The notes: generated by a model not told the origin, from the letters alone. A DNA stretch of 64,000 bases from Candidatus Saccharimonadota bacterium (GCA_029288485.1 JARIHC010000004.1:62001-126000); one strand, 5' to 3'; shown: positions 16,979 through 26,246, counted from the stretch's first letter. Made by a program: numbers and translations.

Positions 16979-17269
16979 ATGGATACTTATAAACAAATGA
17001 TCAACCGGTCTGGATTTAGCAATGGCAAGAGTCTGCCTGCTATGTTGCGGCGCCACGTTAGCGAATCCGTAAAAGGAACAGGTGTCTACGCGAGCGCCCA
17101 AGAAGCCATATATCCTGTTGAGGGTTTAGCGGTGGCATACGGTGGCTTGTTAGGGGTAGCTATAGATATTCCTAATTTTGGCCGCACCAGACAAAGCAAC
17201 CCAAGTCCAAGCATTAACTATCTTGTAGCTACAGCAGTTGGCTATAAAGAAGAACCTCTATTACTTTAA
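16979..17269 (+). CDS. Hypothetical protein
   Basis: 96 residues from ATG 16979; a longer frame from TTG 16949 would start upstream of a perfect TATAAT (16963-16968), which lies 10 bases before the chosen ATG. No family recognised. A hydrophobic stretch (LAVAYGGLLGVAIDIP) could be a weak TM segment. Its stop overlaps the stop of the convergent gene by 4 nt (TTAA). Confidence 0.5.
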   Translation: MDTYKQMINRSGFSNGKSLPAMLRRHVSESVKGTGVYASAQEAIYPVEGLAVAYGGLLGVAIDIPNFGRTRQSNPSPSINYLVATAVGYKEEPLLL

Positions 17270-17751
17270 AGCGGCGCCGCCGCGTCTAAAAAGTCGGCAA
17301 AGTCTAACACCTTGGCCCTCGAGGGTCGCTGGCAACTGTCTGCAGATAGGGGCCAGTTGATATCAGGGCTGAAAGTTTCAAGCACGTGGCAGTAAAAGAT
17401 CTGATCTTCACCTACGAAAATATCAGTTTCTGTGACCGTTGCGGGGTTGCGGCTATCGAAGCGTTGGCGGTAGCTATCAGGTAAAATAAGTCTACCCAGC
17501 GCACGGGTTTCCCGATTAAACGGCTGTCCTGCTTCTCGAAAAGCTTTACCCATGGATTCGCCTTCGGCAACCGCGCTGTGAATTTCGGCGAAGACTTCTT
17601 TTCCTTCCGGATCAAATTTTACCCAGGAAAGCTCTAAGACCTTCTCGCTGGCGAACGTAACTGTCTGGATTATTCGGTCAGTATTATCTTGATATAGGAC
17701 GTTGACTCTAGTAGGTCCAAACTGGTTCTCTAAGATATCACTCGACAGCAT
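17266..17751 (-). CDS. Hypothetical protein
   Basis: 161 residues, soluble and acidic, not recognised. The sequence suggests a beta-rich domain (PTRVNVLYQDNTDRIIQTVTF, VLELSWVKFDPEGKEVF). No TM segment, metal site or nucleotide motif. It is transcribed alone on the minus strand, divergent from the 17887 gene. Confidence 0.5.
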   Translation of the reverse strand: MLSSDILENQFGPTRVNVLYQDNTDRIIQTVTFASEKVLELSWVKFDPEGKEVFAEIHSAVAEGESMGKAFREAGQPFNRETRALGRLILPDSYRQRFDSRNPATVTETDIFVGEDQIFYCHVLETFSPDINWPLSADSCQRPSRAKVLDFADFLDAAAPL

Positions 17752-17781
17752 ACCATTTCACCATAACTGATTTGCAAAACT

Positions 17782-17790
17782 TTATCCACA
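17782..17790 (+). promoter_or_regulatory. Single DnaA-box match
   Basis: TTATCCACA, identical to the E. coli consensus DnaA box, in the divergent intergenic region between the 17751 and 17887 genes. It is a single site, so it may be chance or a DnaA-responsive promoter element. Downstream, TTGACT (17808-17813) with TAGGTT (17831-17836) could be the promoter of the 17887 gene. Confidence 0.35.
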
Positions 17791-17886
17791 GCTTAAGCGG
17801 CTGCTTTGACTTGCATCTCTAAACATGTTAGGTTTTAAGAGGAAAGTGTACCCGACAATAAACACTTTGAAAGAGAGACAGATACA

Positions 17887-18396
17887 ATGCCAGACGTACC
17901 AGACAAACAAATCAAACGACTCCGAACCCTTATCCAAGAGGCTGAGACCAATTTGGCTGCAGCTACTGAGTTGTTGATTAGTCTGGTAGGAGATGATGCC
18001 AAAGTTGCGCCGATTGCCCGTGAAGAAACTCTTGGTAAGGTTATAGAGGGTGTTTTTGACGGTCAAAATATGGTTGGGTCAGACGGTAAAACCTATCCTG
18101 TTCCAGCTAATTACGCTAGTAAGTCAAAACTAGTCCAAGGCGACATCCTTAAGCTAACTATTGCTGAAGACGGCGCTTTTTTGTACAAGCAAATAGGTCC
18201 AGTGCCGCGCAAGCAAGTAGTAGGTACTCTGTTATTAGAAAACGGTCACTATTTTGTGGAAGTCAACAAAAAGAAACTGCGCGTATTATTAGCTAGCGTA
18301 ACTTATTTTAAGGCTAAGCCTGGCGATCAGGTTAGCGTAAATATCCCTGAGGATGACAAAAACTCTGAGTGGGCCGCCCTAGAAGCTGCGCTGTAG
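17887..18396 (+). CDS. Hypothetical protein: coiled coil plus repeated beta domain
   Basis: 169 residues. The first ~40 are a predicted helical/coiled-coil segment (KQIKRLRTLIQEAETNLAAA). Residues ~55-165 look like two related beta modules, each with a KVIEG/QVVGT strand and a basic-hydrophobic second half. No known family. Purine-rich AAAGAGAGA lies before the ATG. Soluble; function unknown. Confidence 0.6.
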   Translation: MPDVPDKQIKRLRTLIQEAETNLAAATELLISLVGDDAKVAPIAREETLGKVIEGVFDGQNMVGSDGKTYPVPANYASKSKLVQGDILKLTIAEDGAFLYKQIGPVPRKQVVGTLLLENGHYFVEVNKKKLRVLLASVTYFKAKPGDQVSVNIPEDDKNSEWAALEAAL

Positions 18397-18442
18397 ACCC
18401 GCTTCTTGCTTAAAACACGTATTTATAGTATAATAGTTAAAT

Positions 18443-19000
18443 ATGGAGTTGCTTGATAAATCTGCTCGCATAATCCCCAGCGTTATAAGCGCCAGCGGCT
18501 ACGCACTTGTGCACGACGGCATAGATAGAGGCATAACTACGCCCCTTGGATTAACAGAGGTAGGAGTAGGGCGTGTATTTGACCTGGGGGATGGCTTTAT
18601 AGCGCGCAGATATGGATTAAGCACTAAAATAGGTGCGCTCGTGGATGCTCTATTAGACAAGAAAGCTAGCCAGGAAATCTTAGATGCCGTTTCAGAAGAA
18701 GGTCTTATACCAAAGTTTATTGAAGATGGAATAGCAAACACTAATAAAGCCAACGCTCTTTTAAACGGGCTAGCAAAGGTTGCCCATCCCAAACGCGACC
18801 TTTCACCTTCTAGAGAAGGTAAGCGTTTTATGTTTGGCAGCGGAATTAATATGGGTGCATATGCTTTAGCGGAAACAGTCAAAGAAAAACACCCTAGAGC
18901 ATCCAAGGTTATTCGTGGACTCGGGCATGCAGCTGGCGTGGTCGGCGTTTTCTACTATGGTACTCAGGCTACAGACGGCTACGCGCGTCGCATTATCTAG
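18443..19000 (+). CDS. CDP-alcohol phosphatidyltransferase family protein
   Basis: 185 residues. It contains the complete family motif DxxDGxxARx8GxxxDxxxD starting at about residue 48 (DLGDGFIARR ... IGALVDALLD). These enzymes join CDP-diacylglycerol, or another CDP-alcohol, with a polar alcohol in the membrane to make phospholipids such as PG, PI or cardiolipin. It is rather short for the family and its hydrophobic segments are weak, so specificity is unclear. TATAAT (18429-18434) ends 8 bases before the ATG, a leaderless-type arrangement. Confidence 0.75.
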   Translation: MELLDKSARIIPSVISASGYALVHDGIDRGITTPLGLTEVGVGRVFDLGDGFIARRYGLSTKIGALVDALLDKKASQEILDAVSEEGLIPKFIEDGIANTNKANALLNGLAKVAHPKRDLSPSREGKRFMFGSGINMGAYALAETVKEKHPRASKVIRGLGHAAGVVGVFYYGTQATDGYARRII

Positions 19001-19048
19001 TTTGCTTATTTGACAACGCTACGGTTTGGCCTTCAAGCGTTATAATAG

Positions 19049-20503
19049 ATGGAGTATATGGGGCAAGCTCTATACCGTAAATACCGGTCTCGCAAACTGT
19101 CTGAGATTGTTGGACAGGAACATATTACAAAAACCCTTTCAGAAGCACTAAAACAGGGGCGGATTAGCCATGCGTACTTACTGACTGGACCGCGTGGAGT
19201 TGGCAAAACATCGATCGCTAGAATTTTAGCCCACGAAGTCAACAACTTGCCTTATAAAGACGACGTAACTCACATTGACATTATTGAAATTGACGCTGCA
19301 TCTAATCGTCGAATTGACGAAATCCGCGAACTGCGCGAAAAGGTCCATATCGCACCGGCACAAGCCAAGTACAAAGTTTACATAATAGATGAAGTACACA
19401 TGTTAACGCGCGAGGCGTTTAATGCGCTGCTTAAGACGTTAGAAGAACCACCCGAACACGCTATTTTTATACTGGCGACCACCGATTCCCATAAACTCCC
19501 AGAGACTATTGTTAGCCGTACGCAACGGTTCAGCTTTAAGCCTGTTGATAAGGCCCAGGTTATTGAGCACCTGGCTGATATAGCTAAGCGGGAAAATATT
19601 AAGATTAGTGCTGAGGCGTTAGAGCTGCTAGCAGAGCACGGAGAGGGCAGCTTCCGAGATAGTATAAGCATGTTGGATCAAGTCAGTAACCAAGGCGGCA
19701 AAGTTGAGCTTGGGGATGTAGAACGCCAGCTGGGGCTGCCGCCCGCAGATGCTATTAGCAGCATCTTAGAATTACTTGCCGGAAATAGTGATGTCTCTGA
19801 TGCTATGCGCGCTTTAAACGGGCTTTACGACCAGGGTTATCAGCCTTCTTCCATAGCCAAGCAACTCGGCCAGGGCCTTCGATTGCAGTTAGCTGATGGT
19901 TCGTCTAAGATTAGCCGTCGAACAGCCTTAACTCTGCTCAGCCAGTTAATTAATGTGCCAGCATCACGCGACCCGGCTAGTTTGCTTGAAATAGTCTTAT
20001 TGGCAGCTTTACCCTCCAGTGTTATGAGCCCGGTGACCCCACCAGAGCAGCCGCAACCTAAACCAACAAGTAACGACATTTCAGGCAGCACCAGCAGCAA
20101 GCAGTCTAAGGCCGCAGCTAAAGTAGGCAAGCCAGTTAAAAGCACCACCGTTAAAAAAGACTTTGATGCATCTATCTGGCCAGATGTACTAGACGCCCTG
20201 AAGCAGCGCCATAACACGCTCTACGGATTGGCGCGAATGGCCCAACCAAGTACTAGTGGCGGTAATTTACAGTTAACTCTAGCTTTCGCTTTTCATAAAA
20301 AAAGACTTAGCGAAGCCGCTAACCGCCAAGTTATATCCGATATTATTAAGGACATAACCGGACAAACTATACAGATTGAATGCGTACTAGGCGAGACCTC
20401 TCCGGATCAGGCGCCAGTAGCCCAAAACGTTCAATCGGAGGATTCGGCTGAACTATCAGCCATTAGCAATATCTTTGGCGGCGGCGAACTGTTAGAATCA
20501 TAG
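19049..20503 (+). CDS. dnaX: DNA polymerase III subunit gamma/tau, lacking the zinc module
   Basis: 484 residues (481 if ATG 19058 is used; TATAAT at 19041-19046 lies 2 or 11 bases upstream, so 19058 is plausible). Clamp-loader AAA+ features: QALYRKYR start, GPRGVGKTS Walker A, IIDEVHMLTREAFNALLK Walker B, LATTD sensor 1, SRTQRFSFK arginine-finger region. The four-Cys zinc-binding loop normally between Walker A and the EIDAASN motif is absent: Walker A is followed by HEVNNLPYKDDVTHIDIIEIDA. A C-terminal tau-like region (about 345-484) contains a Ser/Lys-rich linker. It loads the sliding clamp. Confidence 0.92.
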   Translation: MEYMGQALYRKYRSRKLSEIVGQEHITKTLSEALKQGRISHAYLLTGPRGVGKTSIARILAHEVNNLPYKDDVTHIDIIEIDAASNRRIDEIRELREKVHIAPAQAKYKVYIIDEVHMLTREAFNALLKTLEEPPEHAIFILATTDSHKLPETIVSRTQRFSFKPVDKAQVIEHLADIAKRENIKISAEALELLAEHGEGSFRDSISMLDQVSNQGGKVELGDVERQLGLPPADAISSILELLAGNSDVSDAMRALNGLYDQGYQPSSIAKQLGQGLRLQLADGSSKISRRTALTLLSQLINVPASRDPASLLEIVLLAALPSSVMSPVTPPEQPQPKPTSNDISGSTSSKQSKAAAKVGKPVKSTTVKKDFDASIWPDVLDALKQRHNTLYGLARMAQPSTSGGNLQLTLAFAFHKKRLSEAANRQVISDIIKDITGQTIQIECVLGETSPDQAPVAQNVQSEDSAELSAISNIFGGGELLES

Positions 20504-20518
20504 ATAGCCAACGAGTAT

Positions 20519-21883
20519 ATGCTTATGGAGTCGACAACCGTCAATAATCAACCACCCCAAAATAGTGAAGCAGAAGCTAGTTTGTTGGGTGCTCTTTTGA
20601 TTGATAGTGATGCGATCGTTAAAATCGCCGACAATGTGGGCGCGGAGGACTTTTTTGAGCCGCGTCACCGTCGAATATATGAGGCAATCCAACAACTTTA
20701 TGAGCAGCACAAGGCAATCGACGTACTCACCCTAACTGATAAACTGCGGGGAAATGGACACTTAGAAGACGTTGGTGGCGCGTCTTATTTAACTGAATTG
20801 ACTAATTTTGTGCCGACCGCGGCCCATGTGGAGCAATATGCTGATATTGTCGCTCAAAAATCTATTCGCCGCCGCTTAATCTCTGCCTCTAAGGATATTG
20901 CTGACCTTAGCAAGGATGAATCAAAACAACTGCGTGAGCTTATAGAAGAGGCTGAAACACGTCTTTTCGAGGTGAGCCAGAGTCATGTTCACCAAAACGT
21001 CATTAGTCTAGAGGCAATTTTAGCTGAAAGCTTTGACCGGCTGGACGAACTTCATAAGGATAAAGCCAAAATTCGCGGTATTCCCACTGGTTTTAAAGAT
21101 CTAGACGACAAGCTGGCTGGTTTCCAGCGCTCTGACTTGGTTATTTTGGCCGCGAGACCATCTATGGGTAAAACAGCCATGGCGCTTAACTTTGCTCACA
21201 ACGTAGCCGTTAAAGCTGGCCAGCCGGTGCTGGTGTTTAGTCTGGAAATGAGCAAAGAACAGCTGGTTGACCGTCTATTATCTATGGAATCCGGCGTTGA
21301 TGCCTGGGCACTTCGAACCGGCAACTTAACGGATGCAGATTTTGAGAAGATCGGGCACGCAATGGGAACGCTTAGCGAGGCTCAGATTTACATTGACGAC
21401 ACGCCTGGCATTACGGTGAGTGATCTGCGTACTAAAGCTCGCCGTGAAGCTCACCAACGAGAACTGGGATTAATTATTGTAGATTACTTGCAGCTGATGA
21501 GTGGTGGCCATCGTTTTAGCAACGATATGAACCGTGTTCAAGAGGTATCAGAGATATCGCGCGGACTAAAGGGTATAGCCAGGGAACTAAATGTGCCAGT
21601 TTTAGCACTCAGCCAGCTGAGTCGATCTGTTGAAAATCGAAGTCCGCAAATCCCTCAGTTGGCTGACCTGCGCGAATCAGGCTCTATTGAGCAAGATGCC
21701 GATGTTGTGGCATTTATTTACCGTGAAGAATTCTATAATCCAGACACAGACCGTAAAAAAATAACAGATCTATTTATTAAAAAACACAGAAATGGCCCAA
21801 CCGGTAATTTGGAGCTTTTCTTTGACAGCGAAAAACAACGGTTTAGGTCTATAGACACAAAGCACAGGGATCCGTTTCAGTGA
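20519..21883 (+). CDS. dnaB: Replicative DNA helicase DnaB
   Basis: 454 residues, standard length. N-terminal domain with SEAEASLLGALLIDSDAI and FFEPRHRRIYEAI; RecA-like domain with ARPSMGKTAMALN (Walker A), SLEMSKEQLVDRLL, LIIVDYLQLMSG (Walker B) and ADLRESGSIEQDADVV. It unwinds DNA at the fork as a hexamer. It follows dnaX after 15 nt, a replication pairing. An intein, common in dnaB, is not present. Confidence 0.96.
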   Translation: MLMESTTVNNQPPQNSEAEASLLGALLIDSDAIVKIADNVGAEDFFEPRHRRIYEAIQQLYEQHKAIDVLTLTDKLRGNGHLEDVGGASYLTELTNFVPTAAHVEQYADIVAQKSIRRRLISASKDIADLSKDESKQLRELIEEAETRLFEVSQSHVHQNVISLEAILAESFDRLDELHKDKAKIRGIPTGFKDLDDKLAGFQRSDLVILAARPSMGKTAMALNFAHNVAVKAGQPVLVFSLEMSKEQLVDRLLSMESGVDAWALRTGNLTDADFEKIGHAMGTLSEAQIYIDDTPGITVSDLRTKARREAHQRELGLIIVDYLQLMSGGHRFSNDMNRVQEVSEISRGLKGIARELNVPVLALSQLSRSVENRSPQIPQLADLRESGSIEQDADVVAFIYREEFYNPDTDRKKITDLFIKKHRNGPTGNLELFFDSEKQRFRSIDTKHRDPFQ

Positions 21884-23067
21884 AACGCGCCCGTAGTTAC
21901 TTAGCGGCTAATCAACAGCATGCCTGGCTTATAATAGCTGGCTTGGCGGCACTGGCTTGGTTAATGTTATACCGTTTAGGCTCGTTAGTAAGCGGCCTTA
22001 GCTTAACCGAACAGCACGCGGCTACTTCACCTGTTGGCTGGCATGGGTTGTATCATGACGCGCTTTATTTACCCCTTAAAGTTCTGCGCTCACTAGATTT
22101 TTATATATTTCCGCAACATGGGTTAACTTTAACCCGACTGCCAAATACCTTCTTTGGGGCGCTAACGATCATAAGCCTTACGTGGTTGGTTTGGCTGTGG
22201 CATAACCGCCGGACGGCCTTAATTGCTGGGCTATTGTTTGCTGCTGGCGCATGGACATTACATGTGAGTCGCCTAGCTAGCTTTGACGTTCTGTACTTGT
22301 GGGCCTTGCCCTCGATTTTGCTAATGAATGTAGCCTTGCAGCGCAAACCAGACAAAGCCTATAGCGTATACGGAAACGTTGTCTTGTGGGGCTTGCTGCT
22401 CTATGTGCCTGGAATGATCTGGTTTCTAATAATTAACTGGTACTTTCAGCGAAAGTATATTGCTAAGGGCTGGCAACACTTCAATCGTTGGTGGCAAAGG
22501 TTCGCGTATTTCTTATTAAGTCTTGTTTGGCTGCCGCTGTTGATTGTAAATGTCACACAAGTATCGATTTTAAAAACATGGCTGGGGCTTCCTCTACACT
22601 TAGACCCGCCGCTTACTATTGCTAAGCATTTTATAGGAGTGTTTGTGCATTTGTTTGTGAGAGGCCCTGAATATCCTCAGCTATGGCTTGGCAAAACGCC
22701 TATCTTAGATATATTTACGCTTGCTATGTGTTTAATGGGGCTGTATTTTTATTCTAAAAATCGGCAAGCTTCACGCAGTCGTATGTTAGGAAGTTTTTTT
22801 ATTGTTGGTGCAATATTAATAGCTTTAGCTGGGCCGGTTGGCTTAAGTGTGTTGGTCCCGCTTCTCTATGTAGTGGCAGCTACTGGCGTGGCCTACCTAT
22901 TGCACGAGTGGCTGCAGGTGTTTCCGCTTAATCCGATTGCCCGCGGAGTTGGGCTGGGCCTAGTTACTTTGGCTGTGGTGCTCGCATGCACATATAACTT
23001 AAGGGCCTACTTCGTAGCCTGGCCGCACAACAAAACCACGCAGACAGTCTTCCGTTATCACCCCTAG
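21880..23067 (+). CDS. Multi-pass membrane glycosyltransferase-like protein (GT39/PMT-like)
   Basis: 395 residues from a GTG that overlaps the dnaB stop (GTGA). About nine or ten TM helices are visible, beginning at residues 15-33. The first external loop has LSLTEQHAA with an acidic residue and HDALYLPLKVLRSLDFY, similar in layout to GT-C enzymes that use polyprenyl-phosphate sugars. Sequence similarity is weak, so the call rests on topology. Probably surface glycan transfer. Confidence 0.5.
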   Translation: MKRARSYLAANQQHAWLIIAGLAALAWLMLYRLGSLVSGLSLTEQHAATSPVGWHGLYHDALYLPLKVLRSLDFYIFPQHGLTLTRLPNTFFGALTIISLTWLVWLWHNRRTALIAGLLFAAGAWTLHVSRLASFDVLYLWALPSILLMNVALQRKPDKAYSVYGNVVLWGLLLYVPGMIWFLIINWYFQRKYIAKGWQHFNRWWQRFAYFLLSLVWLPLLIVNVTQVSILKTWLGLPLHLDPPLTIAKHFIGVFVHLFVRGPEYPQLWLGKTPILDIFTLAMCLMGLYFYSKNRQASRSRMLGSFFIVGAILIALAGPVGLSVLVPLLYVVAATGVAYLLHEWLQVFPLNPIARGVGLGLVTLAVVLACTYNLRAYFVAWPHNKTTQTVFRYHP

Positions 23068-23100
23068 GCTTGTATAATATCAATAACAAGGGAGGAACAG

Positions 23101-23394
23101 ATGAGTCGATTTGATCAGGCAAAAATGCTGATGCAAGTAAAAAAAGTACAGAAAGAACTTCAGAAGCAAATTATCACCATAGAAAAGGGTGACGGTGCTG
23201 TAAAAATTGAGATTAATGGTGAGCAAAAAATTAAAAAAGTGCACATTGACCCAGAGTATATAGATTTAGACGATATTGGCCAGCTGGAGCGTTGGGTTGA
23301 GGATGCAATTCGCGAAGCTATTAGCGAGAGCCAAAAAGTTGCTGCCGAAAAGATGCAGCCAATGATGGGCGCTTTGGGTAACCTGGGGCTCTAA
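23101..23394 (+). CDS. YbaB/EbfC family nucleoid-associated protein
   Basis: 97 residues, the family length. The core has VKIEINGEQKIKKVHIDPE, and the C-terminus has a helical dimer segment with EKMQPMMGALGNLGL. It binds DNA as a dimer and is commonly adjacent to recR and dnaX, as here (recR follows after 15 nt). AGGGAGG precedes the ATG and TATAAT at 23073-23078 suggests its own promoter. Confidence 0.9.
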   Translation: MSRFDQAKMLMQVKKVQKELQKQIITIEKGDGAVKIEINGEQKIKKVHIDPEYIDLDDIGQLERWVEDAIREAISESQKVAAEKMQPMMGALGNLGL

Positions 23395-23409
23395 GGAGCG
23401 CCGGCTTAA

Positions 23410-24018
23410 ATGAGCAGTCTTTTGCCTCCGGCTTTGCAAGACGTAATTGATGCCTTTGGGCTTCTGCCAGGTGTTGGTCCGCGAACAGCCGAGCGGTATG
23501 CCTACTATTTAATTCGCCAGGGAGATAATGACCCTAAGAAGCTAGCTGGTGCGCTAGCTGAACTGACTGATGGGGTTGGCTATTGCCAAAAAACCTTTGC
23601 ATTAGTGCCGTCTGGACAAGAAGTGTCAGACCTTTATGCCGACCCGCGCCGCGATAAACAGGTGGTAGCGGTGGTGGCCGAACCGTTTGATCTTATAGCA
23701 ATAGAAAAAACCGGCCAATACAACGGTACTTACCATGTGCTTGGTGGCTTGGTTTCGCCAATTGACAATATAGGTCCTGAGCAACTCCATGTAGCTGAGC
23801 TTATAAAACGGGTAGATGAGGACAAAGTTAAAGAGATAATTCTAGCTACTAACGCCAGCGTAGAGGGCGAATCAACAGCCTTGTATATTCGCCAGCAGCT
23901 AGGTGGCCGCAAAGTCAAAATCACCCGGTTGGCGCGAGGTTTACCGATTGGTGTGGACCTAGAATATGCCGACCAAATAACTCTAAGTAGGGCGCTAGAA
24001 GGACGTCAAGCCATATGA
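23410..24018 (+). CDS. recR: Recombination mediator RecR with a degraded zinc finger
   Basis: 202 residues. The N-terminal HhH (LLPGVGPRTAERYAYYL) and the Toprim domain (VVAVVAEPFDLIAIEKTG, ATNASVEGESTALYI) are typical. The zinc finger normally reads CxxC...CxxC; here only the first Cys remains (GYCQKTFALVPSGQEVSDLYADPRR), so three ligands are lost. RecR acts with RecO/RecF in loading RecA at gaps. It has AAGGAG at 23393-23398 and its stop overlaps the next ATG. Confidence 0.92.
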   Translation: MSSLLPPALQDVIDAFGLLPGVGPRTAERYAYYLIRQGDNDPKKLAGALAELTDGVGYCQKTFALVPSGQEVSDLYADPRRDKQVVAVVAEPFDLIAIEKTGQYNGTYHVLGGLVSPIDNIGPEQLHVAELIKRVDEDKVKEIILATNASVEGESTALYIRQQLGGRKVKITRLARGLPIGVDLEYADQITLSRALEGRQAI

Positions 24019-24521
24019 AATTTAACTACTGCCCAAAGTGCGGCCACCAAGACACGGTAGAACAAGTAAACGCATCAAAGTACACCTGTAAAAATTGTGG
24101 CTGGGAGTTTTGGAATAACCCTGCAGCCACTATTTCAGCTGTTTTCTTGAGAGGCGATGAGGCTTTGTTTGCTAAACGAGCTATTGAGCCGAATAAAGGC
24201 AAGTACGACTTTCCGGGCGGCTTTGTGGACTACAACGAAGATATATACGACGCAGCGGTACGTGAAATCCATGAAGAAATGGGAATTAAGGTTAAAAAAG
24301 CGAACATGCGGTTAATAACTGGTTACACCAGAATATATATTCCCGGCCAGTCCGTAGTTGATTTAGTTGTTGTAGTAAACCACTGGCCAGAGGGGTTTGC
24401 TCCCAAAGATGACGTAGCTGAACTAGAATGGAAACCAATAGATTTTATTAAGAGTGAAGAGTTTGCCCCCAAAGAATATATAGACTTGCCGGAAAGGCTT
24501 AGAAACCTGGCTCAACAATAA
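24015..24521 (+). CDS. Nudix hydrolase with N-terminal zinc ribbon
   Basis: 168 residues. Two CPKCG/CKNCG knuckles in the first 35 residues make a zinc ribbon. The Nudix box GFVDYNEDIYDAAVREIHEEMGI is complete at about residues 75-97 (shown as G..E..REIHEEMG). This layout resembles NudC-type NADH pyrophosphatases and related housecleaning hydrolases. The substrate is open. It overlaps recR by 4 nt (ATGA). Confidence 0.85.
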   Translation: MKFNYCPKCGHQDTVEQVNASKYTCKNCGWEFWNNPAATISAVFLRGDEALFAKRAIEPNKGKYDFPGGFVDYNEDIYDAAVREIHEEMGIKVKKANMRLITGYTRIYIPGQSVVDLVVVVNHWPEGFAPKDDVAELEWKPIDFIKSEEFAPKEYIDLPERLRNLAQQ

Positions 24522-24550
24522 GCTGCTTAATCAGCTATACTGAGAACTGT

Positions 24551-25567
24551 ATGACATACCCTGATGCCGATAAAATCAAATCTATAATTTCAGACGCTAA
24601 AAAAATCGTTGTTATTCAGGCTGACAATCCTGATGGTGACAGCTTAGGCAGCGCTCTGGCTCTAGAACATATATTGGCTGATTTAAATAAAGAACCTTTT
24701 CTGTACTGCGCCGTCGATATGCCAACTTACTTACGTTATTTGTCTGGTTGGGACCGTGTTAGCCCCGAACTGCCAAAGGAGTTTGACGCTAGTATCATAG
24801 TAGATGCTTCGACTATGACATTGTTTGAGCACTTAAATGACGCTAGTCGAAAGAAACTTGCAGGCAAACCTTGTATTATATTAGACCATCATGAGATAGT
24901 AGAGAACCTTGTGCCATTTGCGGGCGTAAGCATCAATGACCACAAGCGAGCCTCCACCGGCGAACTGATTTACCTGCTAGCAAAACAACTTAAATGGCCC
25001 TTGTCTCAGGCTGCCGGCGAGTTTATTTGCGCGTCTATTTTAGGTGACACCCAAGGGCTCACCAATCAGTTAGCTTCGGCTGAAACTTACCGAGTGATGG
25101 CTGAGCTTATTAACAATGGTCTTAATCGGCCTAAGTTGGAAGAATTGCGCCGTGAGTACAGTAAAATGCCACCTGAAATTTTTCGTTATAAGGCTGAGTT
25201 AATTAAACGCACCGAACTGGCAATTGATGGCAAGCTGGCTTATGTAAGTGTGCCGCAGGCCGAAATCAATCAATACAGTCCGCTGTATAATCCCGCTCCG
25301 CTTGTTCAAGGCGACATGCTGCAAACTGCCGGAGTAGAAGTCGCCATAGTGTTTAAAGTTTATGATGACGGCAAAATTACAGGAGCTATCCGCTGTAATT
25401 CAAATGCTCCGGTTGCTGCTAGTTTGGCAGAATATATTGGCGGCGGCGGCCATGCTTTTGCTAGCGGCTTTAAAGTCACGGACGGCCGTGGTCTCAGCGA
25501 TGTCAAAAAAGACTGCTTGTTTAAACTAACTGAGCTACTCGCCAAGTCGGAGTCTAGCAATGACTAA
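24551..25567 (+). CDS. DHH/DHHA1 phosphoesterase, NrnA-like oligoribonuclease
   Basis: 338 residues. The DHH domain shows QADNPDGDSLGSALAL (the DxD metal site), DASTM, and LDHHEIVEN, the DHH motif. The C-terminal DHHA1 domain ends with IGGGGHAFASGFKV. NrnA-type enzymes degrade nanoRNA or pAp; c-di-AMP hydrolases are relatives. TATACT (24536-24541) ends 9 bases before the ATG, a leaderless-type start. It overlaps the trpF-like gene by 8 nt. Confidence 0.85.
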   Translation: MTYPDADKIKSIISDAKKIVVIQADNPDGDSLGSALALEHILADLNKEPFLYCAVDMPTYLRYLSGWDRVSPELPKEFDASIIVDASTMTLFEHLNDASRKKLAGKPCIILDHHEIVENLVPFAGVSINDHKRASTGELIYLLAKQLKWPLSQAAGEFICASILGDTQGLTNQLASAETYRVMAELINNGLNRPKLEELRREYSKMPPEIFRYKAELIKRTELAIDGKLAYVSVPQAEINQYSPLYNPAPLVQGDMLQTAGVEVAIVFKVYDDGKITGAIRCNSNAPVAASLAEYIGGGGHAFASGFKVTDGRGLSDVKKDCLFKLTELLAKSESSND

Positions 25568-26246
25568 CGAAATCAAAATCTGCGGCACTACCTCAATGTT
25601 TGATCTGGATATAGCAGTAGCCGCCGGGGCCAACGCAGTTGGTATTATTTGCGCCTATAGAACAGACAGGCAGACAGTAAATCCTCACCGCGCTAAATGG
25701 TTTGCTCGAACCCTAGTCGACAATGATGATATTACTAGCGTATTACTGCCTCGCTCAACAAGCCCTAAAGAGGTAGTTAAAATGGTAAAACTTGTTCAGC
25801 CTGACCGCGTTCAACTTGGTGAGAACGAAGATCCTAAGATAGCTGAAGCGATATATAACTTAGATGATAGGCCTCAGATTGCTCAAGTTTTTCATATTCA
25901 TAACACCAGTACTCCAGACGCCATGGATAACTTCTTAGATATGATTGATTATGCTCACTTTGACACTTATGACACAGATCGTGCCGGCGGTACAGGCAAA
26001 ACACATGACTGGGAACGCAGCCGAGAAATGTCTCTGGCGGCACGAGAGGCTGGCAAGCTAACTATTTTAGCGGGAGGCCTTACACCTAGCAACGTACGTG
26101 AAGCTATTAGAGTAGTGGAGCCGGATGGTGTGGACGTGCAGTCAGGAGTTAAGGATACCTTTAAAGCTCATGATCCGGCGCTAGTTGGGCGATTTGTTCA
26201 CGAAGCACGATCAGAATTCCTAAAAATGGCTGCAGTTTCAGCATGA
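25560..26246 (+). CDS. Phosphoribosylanthranilate isomerase-like protein (lone TrpF)
   Basis: 228 residues, a TIM barrel of TrpF type: EIKICGTTSMFDLDIAVAAG (catalytic Cys in KICG), AHFDTYDTDRAGGTGKTHDW (catalytic Asp region), and LAGGLTPSNVREAI with GVDVQSGVKD near the C-terminus. TrpF isomerises PRA to CdRP in tryptophan synthesis, but no other trp genes are in the window. It sits between a DHH phosphoesterase and cysS with coding overlaps on both sides. It may have another isomerase substrate. Confidence 0.8.
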   Translation: MTNEIKICGTTSMFDLDIAVAAGANAVGIICAYRTDRQTVNPHRAKWFARTLVDNDDITSVLLPRSTSPKEVVKMVKLVQPDRVQLGENEDPKIAEAIYNLDDRPQIAQVFHIHNTSTPDAMDNFLDMIDYAHFDTYDTDRAGGTGKTHDWERSREMSLAAREAGKLTILAGGLTPSNVREAIRVVEPDGVDVQSGVKDTFKAHDPALVGRFVHEARSEFLKMAAVSA

